Shown: positions 42,218-50,498 of the stretch, one piece after another
Layout: the number at the start of each line of letters is the position of its first letter
Numbering within the stretch: position 1 is the stretch's first letter
NCBI GenBank assembly: GCA_023411815.1
Contig: JAEYOJ010000116.1
Coordinates: 1 to 64,000, forward strand
Reading direction: 5' to 3'
From: Pseudomonadota bacterium
GTDB taxonomy: Bacteria; Desulfobacterota; Desulfovibrionia; Desulfovibrionales; Desulfovibrionaceae
DNA length: 64,000 nucleotides
Notes under the pieces: generated by a model
What the model was told of the DNA's origin: nothing
What the model saw: the letters and a program-made list of their open reading frames with translations, nothing else
Database searches by the model: none
Program-made: the position numbers and the translations under genes

Positions 42218-43005
42218 GCGGGGAGACCTGCGACATCGACTTCCGGGTGCGGGCCCATGAGTTGGGCACGGCCAGTTGTGCGCGCCTGCCGGTTCTGCTG
42301 GGCTATCTGCAGGAGGCCGCGGCCGTGCATGCCCGCAGCCTGGGCTTTTCCCACGAGGAGATGTCCGCCAGCAACCTGTTCTGGGTCCTGACCCGGCTCT
42401 ACCTTCGCCTGTCGCCCGAGGCCGTGGCCCGGCGTTGGCCCGGCTGGCGCGAGAAGGTCGCGGTGCGCACATGGCCGGTTTGCTTCGAGCGGCTGCAGGC
42501 CCGGCGCGATTTCCTGATTCTGGACGAACAGGGGAGGACCATGGGCGCGGCCGTCTCGTCCTGGGTCACCCTGGACACCGCCGCGCGCAGGCTGTCATCC
42601 ATGCCCGAGGAACTGCGCCGGCGCATCCCGGTGCGCGACGAGCACGCCCTGGAATACCCGGGCCGCAAGACGCCCGGCCTGCAGCCGGTAGCCGATGGCC
42701 AGGGCGAAGGCCTGCTCATGACCGCCCAGCGTTCGGACCTGGACGTCAACGGCCACGTGAACAACGCCGTGCTCGTTGCCTGGGCCCTGGACGAAGCCGC
42801 GACCCATCTGCCGCTGGAGGCGCGCTGCACGGCCCTGGAAGTGGCTTTCCGGGCCGAGGTGCTTCCCGGGCAAAGCGTGCTGGCCAAGTCCGCTCCCCAG
42901 GGGGAGGGCTTGCGTCTGCTCGGCCTTTTCTCGGCCGAGGACGGCCGGGAACACCTGCGGGCGGTTTCCTGGTGGGAGACGGCCCAGGCCGGTGATCGGC
43001 CTTGA
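42214..43005 (+). CDS. Acyl-ACP thioesterase-like protein
   Basis: The 263-residue protein consists of two hot-dog folds as in FatA/FatB acyl-ACP thioesterases: FRVRAHELGTASCARLPVLL in the first and the active-site loop DLDVNGHVNNAVLVAW (N179, H181) in the second. It would hydrolyse acyl-ACP to free fatty acid. The start ATGA overlaps the trmFO stop, showing tight operon structure, although no functional link is obvious. Confidence 0.87.
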   Translation: MSGETCDIDFRVRAHELGTASCARLPVLLGYLQEAAAVHARSLGFSHEEMSASNLFWVLTRLYLRLSPEAVARRWPGWREKVAVRTWPVCFERLQARRDFLILDEQGRTMGAAVSSWVTLDTAARRLSSMPEELRRRIPVRDEHALEYPGRKTPGLQPVADGQGEGLLMTAQRSDLDVNGHVNNAVLVAWALDEAATHLPLEARCTALEVAFRAEVLPGQSVLAKSAPQGEGLRLLGLFSAEDGREHLRAVSWWETAQAGDRP

Positions 43006-43072
43006 GCAGAGCCGGCGGCTCGTGTACTCAAGTGTAAATCCGCCCATCCCTTCAGATTCCAGGAGGTTGAGC

Positions 43073-44824
43073 ATGCGGCTGACCGACGCGAGCACGTCCA
43101 TCAAGATCATGGGCATCTCCGTGCTGACCCTGGCCCTTGCCGCTGGAGCCGTGCTGTTCTACCTGCTGCCCTATTTCTCGGACCGCCTCATGGAAGGCCG
43201 CCTGAACAGAAGCGCCAGCCTGGTGGAAGTGGCCTGGAGCCTGCTCGGCGACTACGCCCAGGACGTTCGGGAAGGGCGCCTCAGCGAGGCCGAGGCCAAG
43301 CGGCGGGCGATGGTGCGCCTGGGCGGGCTGCGCTTCGGCCAGGATAATTACTTCTGGGTCAACGATTTCGACGGCGTGATGCTCATGCATCCCTTGCTGC
43401 CCCAGCTCAAGGGCAAGAGCCTCCTGGAGGATCAGGACGAGCAGGGCAAATACTACATGCGCGAGATGCTCGAGGCAGCCCGAACCAAGGGCGAGGGATA
43501 CGTCAAGTATATCTGGCCCAAGCCGGGCAGCCTTGAGCCGGCGCCCAAGATATCCTACGTGAAGGTATTCGAGCCCTGGAGCTGGCTCGTGGGTTGCGGC
43601 ATCTACGTGGACGATGTGCAGGAGGATGTGTCGGCCATGCGCAACTCCGTCATCGTCTTCAGCCTGTTGGGCATGGCCGGGCTGCTGGCTCTGGCCTATT
43701 TCATGGCCGGCATGATCACCGGCCCCATTGTCCAGGCTACCGAAACGGCCGGGCAGCTCGCCGAAGGCGCATTGCCCGAGGTGCATTCCGAACGCCGCGA
43801 CGAATCCGGTCGCCTGCTGGCGGCCATGGGCGTCATGGCCCGCGCCCAGCGGGAGATGGCCGGGAAGGCCGAGGCGATCTCGCGCGGCGACCTGAGCGTG
43901 GAAGTCGTTCCCCGCTCCGAGCGCGATGTGCTCGGCCAGGCCCTGGCGCGCATGATCGACTCACTGCGCGCGCAGATGGGCGAGATCAGCGACGGTGTGG
44001 GCGTGCTGGCGGCCTCGGCCGCAGAGATCGCCACCCTGGTCAACCAACTGGCGGCCAACTCCTCGCAGACCAGCGTGTCCGTCGAGGAGACCGTGACCAC
44101 GGTGGAGGAGCTTCGGCAGACCTCGCACCTGGCGGCATCCAGGGCGGACGAGGTTTCGAGGAACGCCCGGCGCAACGCGGACATCGCGGCCTCGGGCCAG
44201 TCGGCCACGCGCGATGCAGTGCAGGGCATGGAGGACATCCGGGCAAAGATGGATTCCATCAGCCGGAACGCGCACGAGCTGATAGACACCACTCGCACGG
44301 CCCAGGACATAATCGAGACCGTCAACGAACTGGCCGATCAGAGCAATCTGCTGGCCGTCAATGCCGCCATCGAGGCGGCCAAGGTGGAGCATGGCGCCGA
44401 AGGCTTCACCGTGGTGGCCGCCGAGATGCGCGCCCTGGCCGAGGAGTCCAAGCAGGGCGCGGCCCGCGTGCGCAAGCTGCTGGACCAGATGCGCGCCTCG
44501 TCCGAGCGCACGGCCCAGGCAATGGAAAGCGGCCTGGATGCCGTGAGCCGGGGCATGCGGCAGACTTCGGCTGCCGGGGCGGCCATCCAATCCCTTGCCG
44601 AGAACACGTCAGCCAATGCCCAGGCCGCCGTGCAGATCTCCATGGTGGGGCGTCAGCAGCGCGAGGGCGTGGATCAGGTGCTGGAAGCCGTTCAGAGCAT
44701 TCGCGACGCCAACACCCAGAACAGCCAGGCGGCGGACAGCCTGCGCCAGGAGGCCGCGAACCTGGAGCTCCTGGGCCGGCGGCTCAAGGACATGGTGGCC
44801 CGCTACACTCTGCGCAAGGCTTAG
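43073..44824 (+). CDS. Methyl-accepting chemotaxis protein with sCache_2 sensor
   Basis: The 583-residue receptor has an N-terminal transmembrane helix, a periplasmic single-Cache domain (sCache_2, with YFWVNDFDGVMLMHPLLP and YIWPKPGSLEPAPKISYVK), a second helix near 190, a HAMP region, and a signalling domain whose hairpin tip contains ADQSNLLAVNAAIEAAK. AGGAGG lies six bases before the ATG. The ligand may be a small carboxylate or similar. No other chemotaxis gene is nearby. Confidence 0.94.
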   Translation: MRLTDASTSIKIMGISVLTLALAAGAVLFYLLPYFSDRLMEGRLNRSASLVEVAWSLLGDYAQDVREGRLSEAEAKRRAMVRLGGLRFGQDNYFWVNDFDGVMLMHPLLPQLKGKSLLEDQDEQGKYYMREMLEAARTKGEGYVKYIWPKPGSLEPAPKISYVKVFEPWSWLVGCGIYVDDVQEDVSAMRNSVIVFSLLGMAGLLALAYFMAGMITGPIVQATETAGQLAEGALPEVHSERRDESGRLLAAMGVMARAQREMAGKAEAISRGDLSVEVVPRSERDVLGQALARMIDSLRAQMGEISDGVGVLAASAAEIATLVNQLAANSSQTSVSVEETVTTVEELRQTSHLAASRADEVSRNARRNADIAASGQSATRDAVQGMEDIRAKMDSISRNAHELIDTTRTAQDIIETVNELADQSNLLAVNAAIEAAKVEHGAEGFTVVAAEMRALAEESKQGAARVRKLLDQMRASSERTAQAMESGLDAVSRGMRQTSAAGAAIQSLAENTSANAQAAVQISMVGRQQREGVDQVLEAVQSIRDANTQNSQAADSLRQEAANLELLGRRLKDMVARYTLRKA

Positions 44825-44830
44825 CCGTCC

Positions 44831-45859
44831 GTGCCGCCGACGCGCGATCCAGACGCCCTGCGCAAGGCCATGGCCGCCCGGCGGGCCAGGCGGCGCGAGG
44901 AGCCTCCCCAGCGGAGGAGCAGGCATTCTCCCGCGCCTGACGAAGTTGGGCCGCCAGTTTCGGGCGAGTGGCTGGACGTGTCCTCGCCGCTCAATGCCGG
45001 GCGGTCCTTGTCATATTCCGTGGCATTCGAATGGGACCTGGCGCTGACGGCCCGAGGCGTGGCCCATCGTACCGAGCGCACTGACGGCGGCTGGCGAATT
45101 CTTGCTCCGGATCGCGAGGCGGGCCAGGCCATGGCCGAGCTGACCGCCTACCGGGCGGAGAACCGCCCCGGCAGATCCGCCATGGCTTTGCCCCGGCACG
45201 AGAACCGTACGGCCACGCTGCTGGCCTTGACGATGCTGCTGGCCTTTTTCGTACTGACCCGCACGAATCTGCCATCGCTGGGGCTCTATCCGCACGAGTG
45301 GGATGCACTGGGCTCGGCCCAGGCCGGACGCATCCTGGGCGGCGAGTGGTGGCGTCTGGCCACGGCCCTGACCCTGCATGCCGACGCGGCCCATGTACTC
45401 GGCAACGTGGTCGTGGGCGCGCTGTTCATCGTGCCCATATGCCAGGCCTTGGGCAGCGGACAAGGCTGGCTGCTCGTGCTGTTTTCCGGTCTTGGGGGCA
45501 ACCTGATCAATGCCCTGGTCCAAGGATTGGGACATGATTCCATAGGGTTTTCCACGTGTGTCTTCGGCGCGGCCGGCATCCTGGCCGGACTGCGCGCCAG
45601 GACCGGCGCCGGTCGCTCCTCGTGGTTCACGGCCGTGGCCGCCGGCTTGGCCCTGCTCGCAGTACTCGGCGTGGGCGGAGAGCGCACCGATGTGGGCGCG
45701 CACCTGTTCGGGTTCCTGACGGGGCTCGCCTTGGGCCTGGCTGCAGCCTGGCGTTTGCTGCGCCTTGGACCCATGGGCAGAATCGCCGACGAAGTCCTTG
45801 CCCTGGTCGCGGCCGCAATCCCCCTTGCGGCCTGGTCCTGGGCCTTCCTGTCGCATTGA
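44831..45859 (+). CDS. Rhomboid family intramembrane serine protease
   Basis: The 342-residue protein has an unusual polar N-terminal domain of about 120 residues, then six or seven membrane helices. Catalytic features are S241 in GFSTCVFG and H291 in VGAHLFGF, with H188/N192 (AAHVLGN) near the oxyanion site. The GxSx motif reads GFST, slightly different from common GASG. It starts with GTG seven bases after the chemoreceptor stop. Substrates are unknown. Confidence 0.87.
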   Translation: MPPTRDPDALRKAMAARRARRREEPPQRRSRHSPAPDEVGPPVSGEWLDVSSPLNAGRSLSYSVAFEWDLALTARGVAHRTERTDGGWRILAPDREAGQAMAELTAYRAENRPGRSAMALPRHENRTATLLALTMLLAFFVLTRTNLPSLGLYPHEWDALGSAQAGRILGGEWWRLATALTLHADAAHVLGNVVVGALFIVPICQALGSGQGWLLVLFSGLGGNLINALVQGLGHDSIGFSTCVFGAAGILAGLRARTGAGRSSWFTAVAAGLALLAVLGVGGERTDVGAHLFGFLTGLALGLAAAWRLLRLGPMGRIADEVLALVAAAIPLAAWSWAFLSH

Positions 45860-45888
45860 TCCCGGCGCACTTTATGCAATCAACTTGG

Positions 45889-45908
45889 CGGCCTGCATGC
45901 GCAGGCCG
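45889..45908 (+). terminator. Hairpin after the rhomboid gene
   Basis: The 8-bp stem CGGCCTGC/GCAGGCCG with a four-base loop lies 30 bases after the rhomboid stop. Only a short TCTCATT follows. Confidence 0.45.
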
Positions 45909-46033
45909 TCTCATTCGCTCGGTCTCATCGGTTCGGAGGCCAGCCACTTCCAGAGCATTTTCTAAAGCAACATGCTCAGGACAGGAACGAAACCAGCCCG
46001 TGCATTGCTTCCGCGCGGGTCGAGGAAAAGTGG

Positions 46034-46531
46034 ATGCAGGAGCAGACAATATCATCGACAGACGCGCCGGCCGGTACGGTTCGTGACATCAGCGCGCACA
46101 TCGCCGCATTCCGGGAGTTCCTCAATGCCTCCTGGAGCTGTTTCGGGGCCCTGCGCACCCAGAGCATATGGGAGGAAACCCATACGCTTCTGCGCAATTT
46201 TCTGCAGGCCAACTGGAATGTGCTCGTGGAATCGCAGCTTCTGCCCGAAGGCGGGCGTCTGGCGCCCTACTACACCTTTCTGCATCAGACCCTGCGCGAA
46301 TCCGTTCCGGTCGAGGAACGGCCAACGCACTACGTCAAATGCGAGATGCCCGGTTCCCGGTACGACCTCATCGATCGGCAGGTGGCGCTGCTTGGCCTGG
46401 TCAGCAGGCTGGATACCGGCACGGGCGTCTATCCGCCCTTCGATCATGTGGAAATGTACGCGGTGGGGACATCCAAGGTGCTCCTCGCGCCCTTCAATAT
46501 GGTCAAATTCCGGCTGGCCGAGGTCTGCTGA
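46034..46531 (+). CDS. Hypothetical protein
   Basis: The 165-residue soluble protein has composition and codon use like a real gene. An N-terminal helix (SAHIAAFREFLNASWSCFG) is followed by mixed alpha/beta sequence ending in FNMVKFRLAEVC. GAGGA precedes the ATG. It lies 90 bases before the SDR gene. No family was recognised. Confidence 0.7.
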   Translation: MQEQTISSTDAPAGTVRDISAHIAAFREFLNASWSCFGALRTQSIWEETHTLLRNFLQANWNVLVESQLLPEGGRLAPYYTFLHQTLRESVPVEERPTHYVKCEMPGSRYDLIDRQVALLGLVSRLDTGTGVYPPFDHVEMYAVGTSKVLLAPFNMVKFRLAEVC

Positions 46532-46620
46532 TCCTGCCTGACGCCCCTTCCGTTTTCTGGTATCTTTCGGATATTATGAGCAATGATGCGCAGGCGCATT
46601 GCGCATACCGGAGGCAAGCC

Positions 46621-47385
46621 GTGGATTTCTTTCGCGACAAGGTCGCCCTGGTCACGGGCGGCGGACAAGGCATAGGTTTGGCCGTGGCACGGGCGTTCCT
46701 GGACCAGGGCTCGCTCGTGACTATCTTGGAGCGGGATGCGGAGGCCCTGGCCGATGCTGTGGGTGAACTTGCCCGGCCGGACCGCATGCTGGCCGTGCGC
46801 GGCGACGTGGCCATGGAGGCCGATGTGCTCGCCGCGGTGGAAAAGACCGTCAGGGAGTTCGGAAGGCTGGATTTCCTGGTCAACAACGCCGGCATATCCG
46901 AGTTCATGCCCCTGGAGCATTGCAGCCTGGACGACTGGAACCGCATCATCGGCGCGAATCTCACGGGCATGTTCCTGTGCGCCAAGCATGCCGCGCCGGC
47001 CCTGCGCGCGAATCGCGGGTCCATGGTCAACATCGCCTCCACGCGTGCCTTCCAGTCCGAGCCTGGAACCGAGGCTTATGCCGCGTCCAAGGGCGGCGTG
47101 GTGGCTCTGACCCACGCCCTGGCCATGAGCCTGGGGCCGCTTGTGCGGGTCAACGCCATCGCTCCCGGCTGGATCGACGTCTCGGGCTGGAAGAAACGGT
47201 CCGCGCGCGAGCAGGCCGAACTGCGTCCCGAGGATCACGGCCAGCATCCCGCCGGCCGTGTCGGCCGGCCCGAGGACGTGGCCGAGGCGGTCCTGTTCCT
47301 GTGCTCGGACAAGGCGGGCTTCATCACGGGCGAATGCCTCGTGCTGGACGGCGGCATGACCCGCAAGATGATCTACGTGGAATAG
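46621..47385 (+). CDS. Short-chain dehydrogenase/reductase
   Basis: The 254-residue classical SDR has the cofactor motif VTGGGQGIG, the structural NNAG, catalytic Ser in NIASTRAF and the YAASK dyad. The acidic residue at the end of strand 2 (ILERDAEAL) suggests NAD over NADP. The GTG start at 46621 has GGAGG six bases upstream and fits the family N-terminus better than an ATG at 46576. The substrate is unknown. Confidence 0.93.
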   Translation: MDFFRDKVALVTGGGQGIGLAVARAFLDQGSLVTILERDAEALADAVGELARPDRMLAVRGDVAMEADVLAAVEKTVREFGRLDFLVNNAGISEFMPLEHCSLDDWNRIIGANLTGMFLCAKHAAPALRANRGSMVNIASTRAFQSEPGTEAYAASKGGVVALTHALAMSLGPLVRVNAIAPGWIDVSGWKKRSAREQAELRPEDHGQHPAGRVGRPEDVAEAVLFLCSDKAGFITGECLVLDGGMTRKMIYVE

Positions 47386-47412
47386 CAACACTCAACGCAG
47401 GGAGAACCCATC

Positions 47413-47766
47413 ATGAATATCCGCGCGCTCCTCGCGCTGGCCTTGGCTGCGGCCCTGGCCCTGGGAGCCTTCGGCTGCACCCAGGAGTCCCAGAACCGCA
47501 TCAGCCGCTCCATCCAGAACTGGACCGGCACCAACGGCGTCCTGGACATATACGCCGGCAACCGGCTGGTCATGCGCTTCATCAAGATCGACAAGCTGAC
47601 CACCGCCGAGAGCACCGGGGGCGGCAGCGAATCCAGGGCCTACCGTTTTGGTTACGGTTACCTGGACCGCGATCTGGATTATGAGGTCGACCCGGGCGAG
47701 AAGAAGGTCTACTTCGAGATTTCCGATTTCTCGACGAATTACGTTTTCTACGAAAGCCCGAAATAG
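47413..47766 (+). CDS. Small predicted lipoprotein
   Basis: The 117-residue protein has an N-terminal signal with a long Ala/Leu stretch and a lipobox LGAFGC, giving a mature protein anchored in the inner or outer membrane. The remainder is a small beta-rich domain with repeated aromatic residues (YRFGYGYLDRDLDYEVDPG), of unknown family. It is 28 bases after the SDR stop and may share its transcript. Confidence 0.82.
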   Translation: MNIRALLALALAAALALGAFGCTQESQNRISRSIQNWTGTNGVLDIYAGNRLVMRFIKIDKLTTAESTGGGSESRAYRFGYGYLDRDLDYEVDPGEKKVYFEISDFSTNYVFYESPK

Positions 47767-47860
47767 TTTCCCAAGAGCTACAGGCGATAAAGAATGGCCC
47801 GGAGCAGTGCTCCTGGCCGTTCTGTTTTCGTCGCGCCACCTTCGGCGAATCGCGAGCCAA

Positions 47861-47945
47861 ATGCGCGGGTCCAGGGGCGCGTCCGCCCCTGGCGGGGAGA
47901 GGCCCGGAGAGGGGCGGCGCCACTCTCCGGCTCTTGAGCCGAAGA
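47861..47945 (+). repeat. Dispersed repeat, family 2, copy F
   Basis: It matches the copy at 25602-25684: GGGTCCAGGGGCG..CGCCCCTGG, then GCGGGGAGAGG and CGGAGAGGGGCGGCGCC..CTCTCCGG. It sits between the convergent lipoprotein and GH57 genes. Confidence 0.7.
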
Positions 47946-47947
47946 CT

Positions 47948-50197
47948 CTATGCGTGTGAGAATCCCAGCAGTTTCCCGAGTCCCGGCACGTCTGCCAGTT
48001 CCTCACGGCGCTGCCAATAGACGTTCTGCACGGGGTAAAGGTCCAGGGCCAGGCCTATGGCCGCGGAGCGGGAAATCACGCCGGTCATGGCTTGAGGGGC
48101 AATGGCCAGCAACTCCAGCAGACGTTCCTGCACGCGCTGGGCCAGGCGCAGTTCCGCCGGATTGTTGCGGCCCGCCTGGCTTAGAAAGGCCACGAGGTCC
48201 TTTTCCGCGCCAGCCGCGGGCGCATCCCCCACGATGTAGCGCCAGGCCAGGGGCGAGTAGAGCCTGGACCAGGCATTGCCCGCGTTCTGGGTCGCCTGGG
48301 CCTCCTGCCAGGGCATGAACATGGCCGCTGCGGGCAGACAGGTGCCGACGGCGCACAGCCAAGCCGTGCGCTCGGCGTGCTCGACCCAGGTGATGGCCAG
48401 GGCCTGGCGCTTGTTCCAGGGCAGCGCACCCGGCGTGGTTTCCAGGATGCGGGCGCCATTTCTGCCGCGAACGTCCATCTTCCAGGCCATGGGATCGTTC
48501 GCCGGCTCGCGGAGCAGGGTAAGGTCGTACTCCTCTCGGCCGGATTCGCGCGCCCACTGCACACTCATGGCGAACCGGCCGGGCATGGGTTTGCCCGTGA
48601 GAGTCACGGCGACTCCGGGCCATCCGGCCGTATCCCGCAGGCCGTCGCCGGGCAGCCTGTCCGTGCCCCAAAGGTCGAGTACGGCCTGGGCCGCCAGGCT
48701 CTCGGGCGTCTCGCAACGGGGCAGTATCTCTCGTCGCCAGAGGTCCGCCCCAGTACCCACGCCGGGCATATTGGAAACGGCCCTGGACAGGATGGCGGCG
48801 ATTTCATCCTGCAGTTGCTCCAGATCCGGCATGCCGCTCATCCTGCCTATATCCAGGCTGCGCAGGGCCATGCTCAGCGCGTTGACCGGTTCGATGCGCG
48901 AAAGTTCGTCGAAGAACCAGGCGCAACTGGCGAAGGCGGCCAGGGCCCACTGCTGCATGGACAAGAGCTTCCAGCCCGTGGCCCGCTCGGTCGAGGACAG
49001 GCCCGGCGCGAAGTGTTGCCGCTCGAAGCCCTCCAAGTCCGCCGCGCCGGTGTAGACCCGACCGTAATCCACCAGCGCCGCGCGGGAATCCTTGAACAGG
49101 CCGTGACCACGAGAGAAGAAGTGCTTGTCCACGCGCGCCTTGATCAAATCCAGGGCCTTGCGCAGGGGTGCGCGCCACTGCTGGTTCCAGCCGGGATGGC
49201 CGCCGGTGGAACAGCCGCAGTCGCTGCGCCAGCGTTCCACGCCATGCACGCAGCTCCATGAGCTGGGCTCGTGCAACTGAACCTCCAGGGTGGGAGGATT
49301 GGCCGCGAGATAGGCCCCGAAATTGGTGATGGACCAGCCGTCGCGCCCCATTCTGGCTTGGTCCAGCACATAGGCCAGGGCCATTTCGCCGAAGGTGAAG
49401 TGGTGGCCGTAGGTCTCGCCGTCGGTAGCCAGAGCCCGCAGACCGTCGTGAGCGCCGCCGCCTATGCGCTGCCAGAAACCTTCACCGTTCTGCAGCAACC
49501 GTTCGAAGGCCACGGCCTGGGACAGGGGACCGTCATAGAAGAAGACTGCGATGGATTTTCCCGAAGGCAGGCGGACCAGGTAGGGCCGGGTCACGTCCAA
49601 TGAGCCCTCGTGCGCTGGCGTCCATTGCGGCTCCGTCGGCGAAAGACGGCGCACGGCCTTGGCCTGACGCGGTGCAAGGACCGTATAGGCGATGCCGTAG
49701 GCCGCCAGCACTTCCAGGGAGGCCGTGTCCACTGCGGCCTCGGCCAGCCACATGCCTTCGGGCGGGCGGCCGAAGCGGCGCTCGAAGTCTGCCTTGCCCC
49801 AGGCCACCTGCAGCTCTTTATCAAGCTCCGAAGCCAGCGGCAGGATGACATGATGGCAGACCTGGGCCATGGCGTTGCCGTGGCCCAGGCGCTCGGCGCT
49901 CTTTCTGTCACCTTCCACTATGCGGGCGTAGACCTCGGGATGGGTCAACTCCATCCAGCGCAGCAGTGTCGGGCCGACATTGAAATTGATCCACTCGTAG
50001 CAGTTCATGATCTCGGTGATGCGGCCCTGGTCGTCCATGCGTCGGGCAAAGGCCAACGGTCCGTAACTCTCGCGGCATATGCGCTCGTTCCAGTGCTTGT
50101 ACGGCGCGGCGCTGCCCTCGGGCAGGATCACGTCCAGCCAGGGATCCTCGCGGGGCGGCTGGTAGAAGTGACCGTGAATGCAGAGGGATTTTCTCAT
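47948..50197 (-). CDS. Glycoside hydrolase family 57-like protein with DUF3536
   Basis: The 749-residue protein has the GH57 N-terminus CIHGHFYQPPREDPW, the nucleophile region GMWLAEAAVD near residue 148, and the later FFYDGPLSQAVAFERLL of this amylase-like subfamily. The C-terminal half resembles DUF3536. Members act on alpha-glucans or related storage or envelope polysaccharides in the cytosol. GGAG lies five bases before the ATG. It is a single gene with no neighbouring glycogen genes. Confidence 0.88.
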   Translation of the reverse strand: MRKSLCIHGHFYQPPREDPWLDVILPEGSAAPYKHWNERICRESYGPLAFARRMDDQGRITEIMNCYEWINFNVGPTLLRWMELTHPEVYARIVEGDRKSAERLGHGNAMAQVCHHVILPLASELDKELQVAWGKADFERRFGRPPEGMWLAEAAVDTASLEVLAAYGIAYTVLAPRQAKAVRRLSPTEPQWTPAHEGSLDVTRPYLVRLPSGKSIAVFFYDGPLSQAVAFERLLQNGEGFWQRIGGGAHDGLRALATDGETYGHHFTFGEMALAYVLDQARMGRDGWSITNFGAYLAANPPTLEVQLHEPSSWSCVHGVERWRSDCGCSTGGHPGWNQQWRAPLRKALDLIKARVDKHFFSRGHGLFKDSRAALVDYGRVYTGAADLEGFERQHFAPGLSSTERATGWKLLSMQQWALAAFASCAWFFDELSRIEPVNALSMALRSLDIGRMSGMPDLEQLQDEIAAILSRAVSNMPGVGTGADLWRREILPRCETPESLAAQAVLDLWGTDRLPGDGLRDTAGWPGVAVTLTGKPMPGRFAMSVQWARESGREEYDLTLLREPANDPMAWKMDVRGRNGARILETTPGALPWNKRQALAITWVEHAERTAWLCAVGTCLPAAAMFMPWQEAQATQNAGNAWSRLYSPLAWRYIVGDAPAAGAEKDLVAFLSQAGRNNPAELRLAQRVQERLLELLAIAPQAMTGVISRSAAIGLALDLYPVQNVYWQRREELADVPGLGKLLGFSHA

Positions 50198-50498
50198 CGT
50201 ATCTCCATGTCTAGACTGCTGAACCGGGAAACATACCGGTAAACACGGCTCTGGCGGGCATGCGACTCGGGCCAGGCTTGTCGGCGCGGGGGGTCACGGA
50301 TGATCGTCTGTTCAGCGGATCGGACCTTGCGGTTTCAGGGTAGATTGGATTTTGAGGTAATGCAGAAAATATGCCTTTGGCTATATGCGGACCGGATCCC
50401 TTTCGTCCGGCTCCTGTCCGGCTTCCGGAATCGGTGCCGTCGCAACGCCTCGGGCCCAAGGGCTTGCGGGTGATTGGCTTTGTTTCGCGCCGCTGGCG
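50198..50498. other. Intergenic stretch of 301 bases
   Basis: It separates the GH57 gene from the upstream histidine kinase, both on the minus strand. An AT-richer core at 50340-50390 could hold the GH57 promoter. Imperfect GGACCGGA/TCCGG repeats lie near 50390-50430. No RNA gene or terminator was recognised. Confidence 0.45.

Noticed and set aside
45954..45985. Further family-1 repeat copy after the rhomboid gene
   Set aside because: Only the AGAGCATTTTC-like first block is present; the GCAAGCCATGC hairpin and later blocks are missing, so chance similarity is likely.
46168..46620. Upstream extension of the SDR frame to 46168
   Set aside because: It overlaps the hypothetical gene at 46034-46531 in another frame, and the GTG at 46621 with GGAGG matches the SDR family start.
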